A stretch of 30,088 nucleotides of DNA, taken from positions 1 to 30,088 of the forward strand of contig DATFFB010000158.1 in the NCBI GenBank assembly GCA_035250485.1, in the 5' to 3' direction. This document shows positions 15,860 to 24,688 of the stretch, in pieces (the first letter of the stretch is position 1; the number at the start of each line of letters is the position of its first letter). The notes beneath the pieces were generated by a model that was not told the origin of the DNA, searched no databases, and saw only the letters and a program-made list of their open reading frames with translations. The translations under genes were made by a program, and so were the position numbers. Origin of the DNA: JACCTH01 sp035250485. Its GTDB lineage: Bacteria; Actinomycetota; Acidimicrobiia; Spongiisociales; ZC4RG35.

Positions 15860-16620
15860 AAGAGGCCGAGCTCCTCGAAGAGGTCGACCACCGCCGGTGC
15901 GGCATCGGCTCCCCGCCCGAGCACCCTGGTGGCGGTTTGTTGCTCAATCGGAGTAGCCAACGAGACCATGCTCAACCCCCCGGCCTTGTGCTGATAATCG
16001 ATTGTCGTGACGTCTGCTTTCTTGGCCCGGAGGCGGCCCGGCAATGTGGGATAGCGGGGCAGGTTGATTCCTTCTTTGACCGCCACGATTGCCGGCAGCG
16101 GCAACCGATAGATCTCGAAACCTCCGTCGGTCTCTCTCCGCCCCTCAATGGTTTGATTCTCAACTTTGAGCCCCTTGATCCCGCTGATGATGGGACGGCC
16201 GAGGGCATGGGCAATCCGAACCCCGACCTGATATCCACCGGCATCGGCCGACTCGTTGCCGACCAAGATCAAGTCGAACGGCTCCCTTCCACCCTCGAGT
16301 TCACTGATCCGATCGCTCAAGGCGGCGGCGGTCGCCTGCGGGTCGATGTCGATTTCGTCGGAGGAGATCAAGTTCGCTTCATCGGCTCCGACCGAGATCG
16401 CGTAGCGAAGCTGTTCTTCGGCCTCGGCATTTCCCAGGGTGAGGACAGTGACTGTTCCCCCGTGTAGTTCTTTGAGACGGACGGCTTCCTCGACCGCGCA
16501 TTCTTCGTGCGGGCTGACAGTGAAAGACAGATGGCGAGCGTCGATCGATCGCGCATCGGGGGTGAGGCTGATGCGCGCCCCGGGAGCGGGGACCCGTTTC
16601 ACGCAAACCAGGATCTTCAC
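15856..16620 (-). CDS. etfB: Electron transfer flavoprotein subunit beta
   Basis: A 254-residue ETF beta subunit. It opens KILVCVKRVPAPGARISLTP, then FTVSPHEECAVEEAVRLKE, LTLGNAEAEEQLRYAISVGAD, and DLILVGNESADAGGYQVGVR with the AMP-binding loop. LPAIVAVKEGINLPRYPTLP near residue 190 is the family signature. The frame stays open upstream, but the GTG at 16620 falls exactly at the conserved first strand, so it is taken as the start. It is 23 bp downstream of the DUF2079 gene and overlaps etfA by 4 bp. Confidence 0.95.
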   Translation of the reverse strand: MKILVCVKRVPAPGARISLTPDARSIDARHLSFTVSPHEECAVEEAVRLKELHGGTVTVLTLGNAEAEEQLRYAISVGADEANLISSDEIDIDPQATAAALSDRISELEGGREPFDLILVGNESADAGGYQVGVRIAHALGRPIISGIKGLKVENQTIEGRRETDGGFEIYRLPLPAIVAVKEGINLPRYPTLPGRLRAKKADVTTIDYQHKAGGLSMVSLATPIEQQTATRVLGRGADAAPAVVDLFEELGLL

Positions 16621-16643
16621 CGGAGCAACGGTATCGGCTTCCG

Positions 16644-18149
16644 CTAAGGGGCGCGTCTGGCTACGAAGACGCCGCGCTCGTCCATGAGGATGTCCCAGGA
16701 CTCTTCGGCGACCACCCCCTCGAACTCGCTTGCCGAGTCGCCGAGCACGGTTTTGTCGATCACCAGCCACTCGATGGCGGAGGGGTCAGGAGGCTGCTCG
16801 GTTCCCGTTCCCCAGTGCAGCGCCCGCCAGGGGTTTGGCCAGGTATAGATCACCCTCCGGTGAGTGAGGTGGGGAGCCAGGTTGTAGGTGGCCGTGACGC
16901 TGGCAGTAGGCCCGGGCATGGCCACCGCTGCCTCCAGCAATGGGCGACGGTCGTTGCCGTAGATCGGCCAGATTCCGCGGTCGTATTCGACCCCGAACGG
17001 AAGAGTCCCCCAGGCAGTGGCCGTGGCCAATGACATGGCGGCCACGGCTCCCAGGGCGATTCTCTGAGCCTCCGCCCGCCGGAGTCGGGCAACGCCCTCG
17101 ACCATCGCCAGCGAGACGGCCGCCAGAGGCATTGCTGCGTAGTGAACACGAAGATTCTGGGTCCAATCGACAACCGTCAGGAGGTTGGCCAGCACCTGGG
17201 GAAGGGCGATCAGCAACGTGAGGGGAGATAACAGTGACACGAACGCAAAAGGAGCCAGAAGATCACGGACATAGCCGAGGAAGTCGTGCTGGGCGAGTGT
17301 CCCACCGATTGCTGTCGGATCGGTCAGGGCGGTTCGAGCGACATCAACCGGGCTGGTGCCGAGATCGCCATAGAAATTCTCGTAGAACACCACGCCATCC
17401 GAGAAGGCGGGGATGAGAAGTCGGGTGACCAGAAGGAAATAGGCGAGCGAACTGAAGATGGTTATCCAGCCGGGCTTTCGAATGCCGCGGATTACGAGCA
17501 GAATCCCCACCATCAGGATCGCCAGGGCGACGTCCTCCTTCCAAGTGATCGCCAAGGCCATCCAGATCCCGAATGCCCGCCACCGCTGATCGCGGGCCGC
17601 GACATAGCCCGCCATGAACGGCGCCATCGCCACCACTTCCGGATGGAAGGTTTCTCGTACCTGCCAGCTGTTGGTGAAGTGGAGGAGAAACGCCACCGCC
17701 AGCAGGAGCGCCCACCAGGCATTGCCGAGCAGCTTGCGGCCGTATGTGAAGAGCACCCAGCCGCCGAAGCAGATGGAAAGGACCATCACGAGGTTGAGAA
17801 AGTTCGGGCCCGCCCCTAGCCAGTAGAAGGGGACCAGTAGGAAGAAGGCGAACGATCCGTGGTGACCGAATACTTCGAGACCTCGCACGGTGATGAAGCC
17901 TTCCCCCCGTGACAGGAGCCAGATGGCCTGGTCGAATATCCCGAGGTCGTAGTCAAAGGTCCAGAAGTTGTTGTGTAGGGCGAGGAGGTCTCTCGCCATC
18001 ACGAGGAAGAAGAGGCCCAAGGCGACCCAGATGAAGAGATCAGGCCAGTCGACCTTGGGCTCGGAGTAGGCCGGCTCGTCGCGGGGGTCGGTCGGTGGCG
18101 ATTCTGGCATTTGTGTCGCAACTGCAGGCTCGACCTTGACGTGCTTCAT
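16644..18149 (-). CDS. DUF2079 family membrane protein
   Basis: A 501-residue polytopic membrane protein. A charged, proline-rich cytosolic N-terminus of about 35 residues is followed by about ten hydrophobic spans. TFDYDLGIFDQAIWLLSRGEG, then VRGLEVFGHHGSFAFFLLVPFYWLG are DUF2079 hallmarks, as is FTNSWQVRETFHPEVVAM. The layout resembles GT-C glycosyltransferases, with acidic residues in the first extracytoplasmic loop, so a lipid-linked sugar transfer role is possible but unproven. It is the first gene of the run leading to etfBA and divergent from the PEBP gene. The functional link with ETF is unclear. Confidence 0.85.
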   Translation of the reverse strand: MKHVKVEPAVATQMPESPPTDPRDEPAYSEPKVDWPDLFIWVALGLFFLVMARDLLALHNNFWTFDYDLGIFDQAIWLLSRGEGFITVRGLEVFGHHGSFAFFLLVPFYWLGAGPNFLNLVMVLSICFGGWVLFTYGRKLLGNAWWALLLAVAFLLHFTNSWQVRETFHPEVVAMAPFMAGYVAARDQRWRAFGIWMALAITWKEDVALAILMVGILLVIRGIRKPGWITIFSSLAYFLLVTRLLIPAFSDGVVFYENFYGDLGTSPVDVARTALTDPTAIGGTLAQHDFLGYVRDLLAPFAFVSLLSPLTLLIALPQVLANLLTVVDWTQNLRVHYAAMPLAAVSLAMVEGVARLRRAEAQRIALGAVAAMSLATATAWGTLPFGVEYDRGIWPIYGNDRRPLLEAAVAMPGPTASVTATYNLAPHLTHRRVIYTWPNPWRALHWGTGTEQPPDPSAIEWLVIDKTVLGDSASEFEGVVAEESWDILMDERGVFVARRAP

Positions 18150-18220
18150 CAGTTTTCAATTCTCGGCCTTGAGTAACCGATTCCGGACCGATTTCGCCAC
18201 GGATTCCGTATGGTTGAAGA

Positions 18221-18856
18221 ATGGAGCTGACGAGCAACTCGATATCGCCAGGAAATCCGATTCCGGCCGAATTCGCCTTCGCCGAGCCCGACCCGGAATC
18301 GCATATCCGTTTCGCCGCCAACCGCAATCCCCACCTCCGCTGGAGCGGGGCGCCGGATGCGACGAGGTCGTTCGCGGTCGTCGCCGTCGACCCCGACGTC
18401 CCGAGTGTGGGCATCGATGTCAACCAGGAAGGACGCACCGTCTCCCCCCAACTGCCTCGTGTGAACTTCTACCACTGGTTGCTCGTCGACTTGCCGCCGT
18501 CGCTGAGCGAGATCGAGGCCGGAGCCCACTCGAACGGGGTGACCGCGAGGGGCAAATCCGGCCCGGATGCACCCGGTGGCGGAAGGCACGGGCTCAACTC
18601 CTACACCGGTTGGTTCGCCGGGGATGCGGAGATGGAAGGCGACTACTTCGGCTACGACGGCCCCTGTCCTCCCTGGAACGACGAGCGGCTCCACCACTAC
18701 ACGTTCACGGTCTACGCCTTGGACACGGAACGGGCTCCGGTCGAAGGCTCATTCAACGCCGATCAGTTGATGAAGGCTATGGAGGGACACGTCCTCGACC
18801 GGGGGAGCCTAACGGGCACCTACACCCTCAACCCGACGGTGCGCGCCGATAGTTAG
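18221..18856 (+). CDS. YbhB/YbcL-type phosphatidylethanolamine-binding protein (PEBP)
   Basis: A 211-residue cytosolic protein of the bacterial PEBP (Raf kinase inhibitor-like) family. NPHLRWSGAPDATRSFAVVAVDPDVP corresponds to the conserved ligand-pocket DPD segment, FYHWLLVDLPP to the second core motif, and YDGPCPPWNDERLHHYTFTVYALD to the GPCPP/HHY motif. All pocket residues expected by eye are present. It has a larger insertion between the DPD segment and FYHW than E. coli YbhB. The cellular role of bacterial PEBPs is not settled. It is a single gene between two minus-strand units. Confidence 0.88.
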   Translation: MELTSNSISPGNPIPAEFAFAEPDPESHIRFAANRNPHLRWSGAPDATRSFAVVAVDPDVPSVGIDVNQEGRTVSPQLPRVNFYHWLLVDLPPSLSEIEAGAHSNGVTARGKSGPDAPGGGRHGLNSYTGWFAGDAEMEGDYFGYDGPCPPWNDERLHHYTFTVYALDTERAPVEGSFNADQLMKAMEGHVLDRGSLTGTYTLNPTVRADS

Positions 18857-18898
18857 GGGCACCCATATTTCGATCGGGTGGCGAGGCTATGGATCCGC

Positions 18899-21406
18899 CT
18901 AGATCTTCATCCGTTTGTCGTCGGGGTCGAAGAGGGGAGTCGAGCCGGCAACGGCCACCTTGACCGGATACAGCTCGTCCATATACATGACCGCCAATTC
19001 GGTATCGACGACGGCGAATTCGGGCGGCAAATACGACAGCAAGAGATACTTGCCCACCGAGGGTCCGGCCCCGGCCGAGGTGACATAGGAGGGCCGCCCC
19101 TTCTCGTCTGTGATTCTCTCTCCCGCGAGGGTCGTGATCGGTTCGCGCCCCGTCATGTAGCGCTTGAGGCCGTCTCGCTTCGACATGTGATCTTCCACCG
19201 TCAGCGTGCACAACGTGGCCGCCAGCGGGGCTTCGCGAGCCTTGAGGTACGCCTCCTTGCCGATGAAGTCGGCCGCCTTCACCTTCGATCGGGCGAGGCC
19301 CGCCTCGACGGGGTTGAATTCGCTTTCCAGCTCCGCCCCCATCAATCGGTACCCCTTCTCGAGACGCCCGGTGGTCCCGTAGACGCCCGCCCCGACCGGG
19401 ACCACCCCCAGATCCTGGCCGGCTTCCCAGAGCCGATCCCACATCGGCAGGCCCTGCTCGGCCGGCACGTAGATCTCCCACCCGAGATCGCCCACATATG
19501 AGATGCGAAAGAGTCGGGCGTTGATCGAACCGAAGTCGACCGCCTCGGTCGAGCCGTAGGGGAAAGCCTCGTTGGAGAGGTCGTGATCGGTCAACGACTG
19601 CACCAAATCGCGGGCCCGCGGTCCCCACACGCCGATTGTCACGAGCGCCGAAGTGAGATCGGTCATCTGGACGGAGCCATCGGAAGGAAGATGCCGCCGG
19701 AACCAGTGCTTGTCGCGGGGACCGTCGAAGGCGCCGGTGATTACGCGGAAGTGCTCCTCTGCGAGGCGGAGGATGGTCAAGTCGGCTTTGAATCCGCCCG
19801 ACTCGGTCAAGAGCGGCGTATAGAGCGAGCGGCCGACTTTGACGTCGGCGTTGTTCAAAGCCATGTGCTGGAGATAGGCAAGAGTCCCAGGACCCGTGAA
19901 GTCGAAGATCACGAACGGGGAGAGGTCGACCATCCCCACCCGCTCCCGCATCGCCAGATGCTCGCCAACTTGGATCGGAGACCACCACCTGCGATCCCAT
20001 TCATGGGGCCGATCCTCCACCGAGAACTCGTCGACCAGGCCGGAATTGGACTCATACCAGTGGGGTCGCTCCCACCCACCGGCTTCGAAGTAGATGGCCC
20101 CCAGAGCCTGGGTGCGGACGTGGAATGGAGCGACTCGCTTGTTGCGCTCGGTCGCCCATTGCTCCCGAGGGTGGACGATCCCGTAGGTTTTGTTGAAGTG
20201 CTCCGAGCACCGGGCACGAACGTGGTGCTCGGTTCGGGCATAGGGGTAGAAGCGGGCAATATCGGAGGCGTGAGGATCGAGTTCGGGGTAGCCATGAGTC
20301 ATCCACTCGGCCACGGCACGACCGGTGCCCGGACCTTCCTTGATCCAAATCGCCGCCGCCGACCACAGGTTCTCGACCTCGACGGTCTCCCCGATCAAGG
20401 GCATCGCGTCGGGAGTGAGGGATAGAAGGCCGTTGATGGCGTATTTGATCTCGGCGGTAGAAAGAATCTCCGGCATCAACTCGAGGGCGTCTTCCATCTG
20501 CTGGTCGAAGTCGGCGTCGGTGAAGGGAAGTTCGGTCGGCGATAGACGTGCCGCGGCCAGCGAGGGGATTTCGTCGGGATGATGAAAGATCGGACGGTGA
20601 GCATATGAGCCCACCTCCATCGAGCCCCCGGTCTGCCGTTCATACATGTAGACATCCATGTCGCGCACGATCGGAAACGCCAGTTCCTTGCCGGAGTCCT
20701 GGAGAATCGGAATCGGACCCACGTCGATCATCTGATGGACCGCCGGTGTGAGGGGAATGCTGGCCCCGGCCATGCGCGCAATACGCGGGCTCCAGACGCC
20801 GCAGGCAACGACCACGTAATCAGACTCGATCCGGCCCCGATCGGTGAGGACGGCCTTAATCCTGTCTCGCTCGGTTTCGAGTCCCAGGACTTCGACATTG
20901 GCGATTGTTTGGAGGGCTCCGAGTGCCTGCGCGCTTTCGCGAAAGATGGTCCCGGCTCGTAACGAGTCGACGGCTGACACGGTAGGGAAGTAGGCACCGC
21001 CGAGCAGGATCTCGTCGTTGATAAAAGGGACGAGTTCTTTGATCTCGCCAGGGCTGACCAGATGAGCCTCTATGTCCCAGTTCTTGGCTGATCCCATCCG
21101 CCGACGCAGTTCCTCCATCCGTTCGGGAGTGCGTGCCACTTCGAGTCCGCCGCAGGTGACATTTACTCCCATCGCCTCGTATTGCCGTTGGCTGTCGAGG
21201 GTCAACATCGCCATCTCTTTGTTGTGGTCCACGGGGAAGATGAAGTTGGAGGCATGGCCCGTCGACCCGCCCGGGTTGGGTAGCGGTCCCTTGTCGATCT
21301 GGACCATGTCACGCCAACCCAGTTCGGCGAGATGTCCGACTACGGAGTTACCGACAATTCCGGCCCCGATTACAACGACCCGGGCACTGGTGGGCAGATC
21401 ACTCAT
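18899..21406 (-). CDS. FAD-dependent dimethylglycine/sarcosine dehydrogenase-type enzyme with GcvT domains
   Basis: An 835-residue two-part flavoenzyme. Residues 1-380 are a DAO-type FAD domain: VVVIGAGIVGNS (GxGxxG at 14-19) and GGSTGHASNF, where His51 aligns with the covalent-FAD histidine of dimethylglycine dehydrogenase. Residues about 385-440 are the linker domain. From about 440 to the end are the GcvT aminomethyltransferase folds that bind tetrahydrofolate (YVGDLGWEIYVPAEQGLPMW, VGAGVYGTTGRLEKGYRLMG, NPVEAGLARSKVKAADFIGK). Such enzymes N-demethylate dimethylglycine or sarcosine, giving methylene-THF and passing electrons to ETF. GAGAGGTTGTG before the ATG is a fair ribosome-binding site. 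Dimethylglycine from the Bmt-like enzyme is the most economical substrate. Confidence 0.9.
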   Translation of the reverse strand: MSDLPTSARVVVIGAGIVGNSVVGHLAELGWRDMVQIDKGPLPNPGGSTGHASNFIFPVDHNKEMAMLTLDSQRQYEAMGVNVTCGGLEVARTPERMEELRRRMGSAKNWDIEAHLVSPGEIKELVPFINDEILLGGAYFPTVSAVDSLRAGTIFRESAQALGALQTIANVEVLGLETERDRIKAVLTDRGRIESDYVVVACGVWSPRIARMAGASIPLTPAVHQMIDVGPIPILQDSGKELAFPIVRDMDVYMYERQTGGSMEVGSYAHRPIFHHPDEIPSLAAARLSPTELPFTDADFDQQMEDALELMPEILSTAEIKYAINGLLSLTPDAMPLIGETVEVENLWSAAAIWIKEGPGTGRAVAEWMTHGYPELDPHASDIARFYPYARTEHHVRARCSEHFNKTYGIVHPREQWATERNKRVAPFHVRTQALGAIYFEAGGWERPHWYESNSGLVDEFSVEDRPHEWDRRWWSPIQVGEHLAMRERVGMVDLSPFVIFDFTGPGTLAYLQHMALNNADVKVGRSLYTPLLTESGGFKADLTILRLAEEHFRVITGAFDGPRDKHWFRRHLPSDGSVQMTDLTSALVTIGVWGPRARDLVQSLTDHDLSNEAFPYGSTEAVDFGSINARLFRISYVGDLGWEIYVPAEQGLPMWDRLWEAGQDLGVVPVGAGVYGTTGRLEKGYRLMGAELESEFNPVEAGLARSKVKAADFIGKEAYLKAREAPLAATLCTLTVEDHMSKRDGLKRYMTGREPITTLAGERITDEKGRPSYVTSAGAGPSVGKYLLLSYLPPEFAVVDTELAVMYMDELYPVKVAVAGSTPLFDPDDKRMKI

Positions 21407-21447
21407 TTCACAACCTCTCGCTCACAGGGCGAGAATGTAACCCCGAC

Positions 21448-22776
21448 ATGGAACGCCGTCATCTGCCCTCCGTCGATCAATTCGTTGCCGACCTAGGGGA
21501 ATGGCCTCTTCCGCGCAAAGCCGTGGTCGACGTGGCTCGGACAGCGCTCGACCGCGCTCGGCAGGGTGGCGAACAAGATTTCGCCGCCGCCGCCCGGATC
21601 CGATTGGAAGGGATGGTTCTCGACCGGCTCGGACCGGTGATCAACGCCACCGGCGTCCTCCTCCACACCAACCTGGGTCGAGCCCCGCTCGCCCCGGAGG
21701 CGGCGGAAGCGGCCCAGGCGGCAGCCATCGGGTACAGCAATCTCGAGCTTGACCTGCGATCCGGAGAGCGGGGACGTCGTTCGGGCTATCTCCTCGATCT
21801 CCTGGCCTCACTGACGGGTGCCGAATCGGCCGTGGTGGTCAACAACAATGCCGGCGCGCTGGTGCTGGTGCTGGCTGCCCTGGCTCCGGGCCGGGAGGTC
21901 ATTATTTCGCGGGGCGAGTTGATCGAGATCGGGGGCAGCTATCGGCTGCCTGAAGTCATCGCCGCCGGGGGAGCGGTCCTGCGAGAGGTGGGCACTACCA
22001 ACCGGACGAGGATCTCGGACTATCTGTCAGCCATCGCCGAGTCGACGGGCTGTCTTCTCAAGGTCCACCCCTCCAACTACCGGATCACAGGCTTCGCCGA
22101 GGAGGTCAGCGTGCGCGAGCTTGGGGCCGTAAGCCGCAACCACGATCTGCCGCTGGTCTTCGACTCGGGGTCGGGATTGCTGGATGAGACCACTCCGTGG
22201 CTGGGTGGTCCGCCCCCGGTCTGGCTGGGCATCGAGCCGGGAGTCAGGCAGTCAATCCGGGCCGGGGCCGACCTGGTGCTGTTTTCGGGTGACAAACTCC
22301 TCGGCGGTCCCCAGGCGGGCGTGATCGTGGGACGTTCCAAATTGGTCGATCGAGTCCGCCGCCATCCATTGGCTCGGGCCTTGCGAATCGATGGCCCCAC
22401 GGCCGCCGCCCTCACGGCCACCATCGAGCTCTATGCCGACGGGCGGGGAATCGAGATTCCAATCTGGAAGATGGCCTCCACCGGATATCGGGACCTGAAG
22501 CTGAGGCTGGAGCGCCTCCGGGTTGAGGCGGGAGTGCATGCCTCGATCGAAGAATCCTCATCGGTGCTGGGAGCAGGCTCGGCTCCGGGATCGGCTATCC
22601 CCTCACCGGTTTTGATCATCGAAGGCGAAGCGGCCCGGATCTTTCGATCGCTTCTCCTGGGCTCTCCGGCGGTGCTCACCCGTCGCGACGCTGGCCGCCT
22701 CATCCTCGACCTGAGGGCCGTTCCCGAAAAGGATGATCCCGTCCTCGCACAGGCGCTGCGGGTGGCGTGCCAGTAG
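21448..22776 (+). CDS. selA: L-seryl-tRNA(Sec) selenium transferase
   Basis: A 442-residue PLP enzyme that converts seryl-tRNA(Sec) to selenocysteinyl-tRNA(Sec) with selenophosphate. Visible landmarks are VINATGVLLHTNLGRAPLAP near 64-83, NLELDLRSGERGRRSGY, VVNNNAGALVLVLAAL, EIGGSYRLPEVI, KVHPSNYRITGF and the PLP lysine, Lys283, in VLFSGDKLLGGPQAG. It starts 41 bp from the divergent dehydrogenase gene and overlaps selB by 10 bp, with selB starting inside its last codons. SelA, SelB, tRNA-Sec and SelD together make a complete bacterial Sec system. Confidence 0.96.
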   Translation: MERRHLPSVDQFVADLGEWPLPRKAVVDVARTALDRARQGGEQDFAAAARIRLEGMVLDRLGPVINATGVLLHTNLGRAPLAPEAAEAAQAAAIGYSNLELDLRSGERGRRSGYLLDLLASLTGAESAVVVNNNAGALVLVLAALAPGREVIISRGELIEIGGSYRLPEVIAAGGAVLREVGTTNRTRISDYLSAIAESTGCLLKVHPSNYRITGFAEEVSVRELGAVSRNHDLPLVFDSGSGLLDETTPWLGGPPPVWLGIEPGVRQSIRAGADLVLFSGDKLLGGPQAGVIVGRSKLVDRVRRHPLARALRIDGPTAAALTATIELYADGRGIEIPIWKMASTGYRDLKLRLERLRVEAGVHASIEESSSVLGAGSAPGSAIPSPVLIIEGEAARIFRSLLLGSPAVLTRRDAGRLILDLRAVPEKDDPVLAQALRVACQ

Positions 22777-24509
22777 TCGCCACCGCCGGACATGTCGATC
22801 ACGGCAAGTCGGCTCTCATCCGGGCGCTCACCGGTCGAGATCCCGATCGTCTCGAGGAGGAGAAGCGGCGAGGGCTCACCATCGACCTCGGATTCGCCTG
22901 GCTGGATCTTCCCAGCGGACGCCGGATCTCCTTCGTCGATGTTCCCGGCCATCGGCGCTTCATCGGCAACATGCTCACCGGAGTTGGCTCCCTCAACGCG
23001 GTCATGTTCGTCGTGGCAGCCAACGAAGGTTGGATGCCCCAGTCCGAGGAGCATTTGGCCATCCTCGATCTCCTCGGCGTTGGTCAGGGCGTAGTGGCGC
23101 TCACCAAGACAGACCTAGTCGATTCCGAAACCACTCGCGACTTGGTCGAACAGGTTCGCGTCAAGCTTCAAGGCACCACCCTCGAGGCCCTGCCCATCGT
23201 TCCAGTTTCTGCGCTGACCTCCACCGGCCTGGGTGAGTTGACGGAGGCGCTCGAGGGAATACCCGTCGCCTCGCCCTCCATGAGGCGGCCCCGCCTCTGG
23301 GTCGACCGCGCTTTCACGGTGGCCGGTGCTGGCACCGTTGTCACCGGAACATTGGTGGGCGGGAGTCTCACCGTTGGGGATTCGATCGGCATTTGGCCGA
23401 GCGGCGAGACGGCTCGGATACGGGGACTGGAAACCAACGATCGCACGGTTGATTCTGTGCCTCCCGACAGCCGGGTAGCGGCCAACCTCCAGGGCGCGGC
23501 TGGGGTCGGGCGAGGATCCCTGCTGGCCGCCCCGGGTACGTTGACTCCCGCTCGAAGGTGGTTGGTCGACCTCCGGCCCACCCGCTATGAATCGGAGCTG
23601 ATCGAGCGCGGCTCTTTTCTTCTCTATCTCGGCACCCTCGCCATCTCCGCCAGCTTGCGGTTGCTCGCCGCTGGACTGGGGATTGTCGAGTTTCAGCAGC
23701 CAGTGCCGGTCGAGGCTGGTGACCGGTTCATCTTGCGAGAGACGGGCCGGCAGCGGGTAACCGCCGGGGGAGAGGTGATGATGCCTTCTCCCCCGAAGGG
23801 GGCCGGGCTCGTCGAGCTAGGAAAGAGACTTCGCCATGCCCTGCCGCACGGTCCGGACGCGGTTGCCGGGGAAATGCTCTCTCATCTCGGCCACGTCGAT
23901 TCCACCTCACTCACCAACTGGTCGGGCGGCAGCACCATCGGGCTGAGAGCGGACGGACTGGCCATTTCGAACGAGGAGATCGACCGATTGGCGGCGAAGG
24001 GGGTGGAAATGGTGGAGTCCCATCACCGAGACCATCCCCTCGAAGCCGGGCTCGGACTCGGCGCGTTGGCCAACTCCCTCTTGATCGGGGACGACGGGGC
24101 CAGATTGCTGGTCGAGCGAAGCCCTCTGCTTCAACTGCAGGGCTCGGTCGTCTCCCGGGTGGGCATCGAACAGGCACAGGTCGTGGCGGATCCCCGCTGG
24201 CCGGCGATCAGAGCGAGACTCCGAACCCTCACGCCACCCTCGATCGCAGAAGCAGGCCTTCCGCCGGATCTACTGCGAGCACTGAGTCGCAGCGGAGAGG
24301 TGATTCGAGTATCAGACGATTTTGTCTACTTGCCGGAGACGATGGCCGAAGTCATCGCCGTCATTCGGTCATTCGAGACGCCGTTCACGGTCAGCGAGTT
24401 TCGGGCCCGAGCCGGAGTCAGTCGCAAGTACGCCGTTCCGCTGCTCGAGTATGCCGACCGGGAGGGCATCACTCTCCGACAGGGTGACCTCCGGACATCG
24501 CGCCGCTAG
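22767..24509 (+). CDS. selB: Selenocysteine-specific elongation factor
   Basis: A 580-residue GTPase that carries Sec-tRNA to UGA codons followed by a SECIS hairpin. The G domain has AGHVDHGKSALI (G1, residues 7-18), GLTIDLGFAWL (switch I), DVPGHRRF (G3) and TKTDLVD (G4). EF-Tu-like beta-barrels follow, with a GAGTVVTGTLVGG motif. The C-terminal winged-helix SECIS-binding region ends around FETPFTVSEFRARAGVSRKY and LEYADREGITLR. The start is a GTG within the end of selA, and no separate ribosome-binding site is visible. The length is slightly under that of E. coli SelB (614). Confidence 0.96.
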   Translation: MPVVATAGHVDHGKSALIRALTGRDPDRLEEEKRRGLTIDLGFAWLDLPSGRRISFVDVPGHRRFIGNMLTGVGSLNAVMFVVAANEGWMPQSEEHLAILDLLGVGQGVVALTKTDLVDSETTRDLVEQVRVKLQGTTLEALPIVPVSALTSTGLGELTEALEGIPVASPSMRRPRLWVDRAFTVAGAGTVVTGTLVGGSLTVGDSIGIWPSGETARIRGLETNDRTVDSVPPDSRVAANLQGAAGVGRGSLLAAPGTLTPARRWLVDLRPTRYESELIERGSFLLYLGTLAISASLRLLAAGLGIVEFQQPVPVEAGDRFILRETGRQRVTAGGEVMMPSPPKGAGLVELGKRLRHALPHGPDAVAGEMLSHLGHVDSTSLTNWSGGSTIGLRADGLAISNEEIDRLAAKGVEMVESHHRDHPLEAGLGLGALANSLLIGDDGARLLVERSPLLQLQGSVVSRVGIEQAQVVADPRWPAIRARLRTLTPPSIAEAGLPPDLLRALSRSGEVIRVSDDFVYLPETMAEVIAVIRSFETPFTVSEFRARAGVSRKYAVPLLEYADREGITLRQGDLRTSRR

Positions 24510-24526
24510 CAAGTAGCCTCAAAGCC

Positions 24527-24618
24527 GGAGGTGTCCGAGCGCCTGGTGGGCTCCTCGGTCTTCAAAACCGATGAGGGGCCTCAGGGTCCCTGGCGGGTTC
24601 GATTCCCGTCCGCCTCCG
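24527..24618 (+). tRNA. selC: tRNA-Sec (anticodon TCA)
   Basis: A 92-nt selenocysteine tRNA. The anticodon loop CTTCAAA (UCA) is closed by TCGGT/ACCGA. The long variable arm follows, the T arm GCGGG-TTCGATT-CCCGT is perfect with one G-U, and the acceptor pairs GGAGGTG with CGCCTCC. The eighth acceptor pair expected in tRNA-Sec is a T-C mismatch here. G73 is the discriminator and CCA is not encoded. Its position 17 bp after selB and before the DsrE-like gene and selD supports the identity. Confidence 0.95.
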
Positions 24619-24632
24619 CTGGAACGAAACCT

Positions 24633-24669
24633 AATGCTGTAGGCCGCGGAAACCACGGTCTCCTGCATT
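24633..24669 (+). other. Imperfect hairpin between tRNA-Sec and the DsrE-like gene
   Basis: AATGC and GCATT bracket an interrupted GC-rich stem closed by CCGCGG-AAA-CCACGG, about 14 pairs in all. There is no T-run after it, so it is not a clear terminator. It may be a tRNA 3' processing structure or the leader of the DsrE-like mRNA. The GGGGAAC ribosome-binding site follows about 12 bp later. Confidence 0.4.
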
Positions 24670-24688
24670 CAGAATCGAAAGGGGAACG

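Noticed and set aside
18199..18209. Short palindrome ACGGATTCCGT upstream of the PEBP gene
   Set aside because: It is a single short site with one loose neighbour (GATTCCGGA). It is too weak to call an operator.
18828..20000. 390-residue minus-strand frame inside the dehydrogenase gene
   Set aside because: It is an out-of-frame shadow of the 835-residue flavoenzyme with low-complexity Arg/Gly-rich translation.
24633..24669. Hairpin as a bacterial SECIS element
   Set aside because: No coding frame with an in-frame TGA lies directly upstream of it; the preceding sequence is tRNA-Sec.
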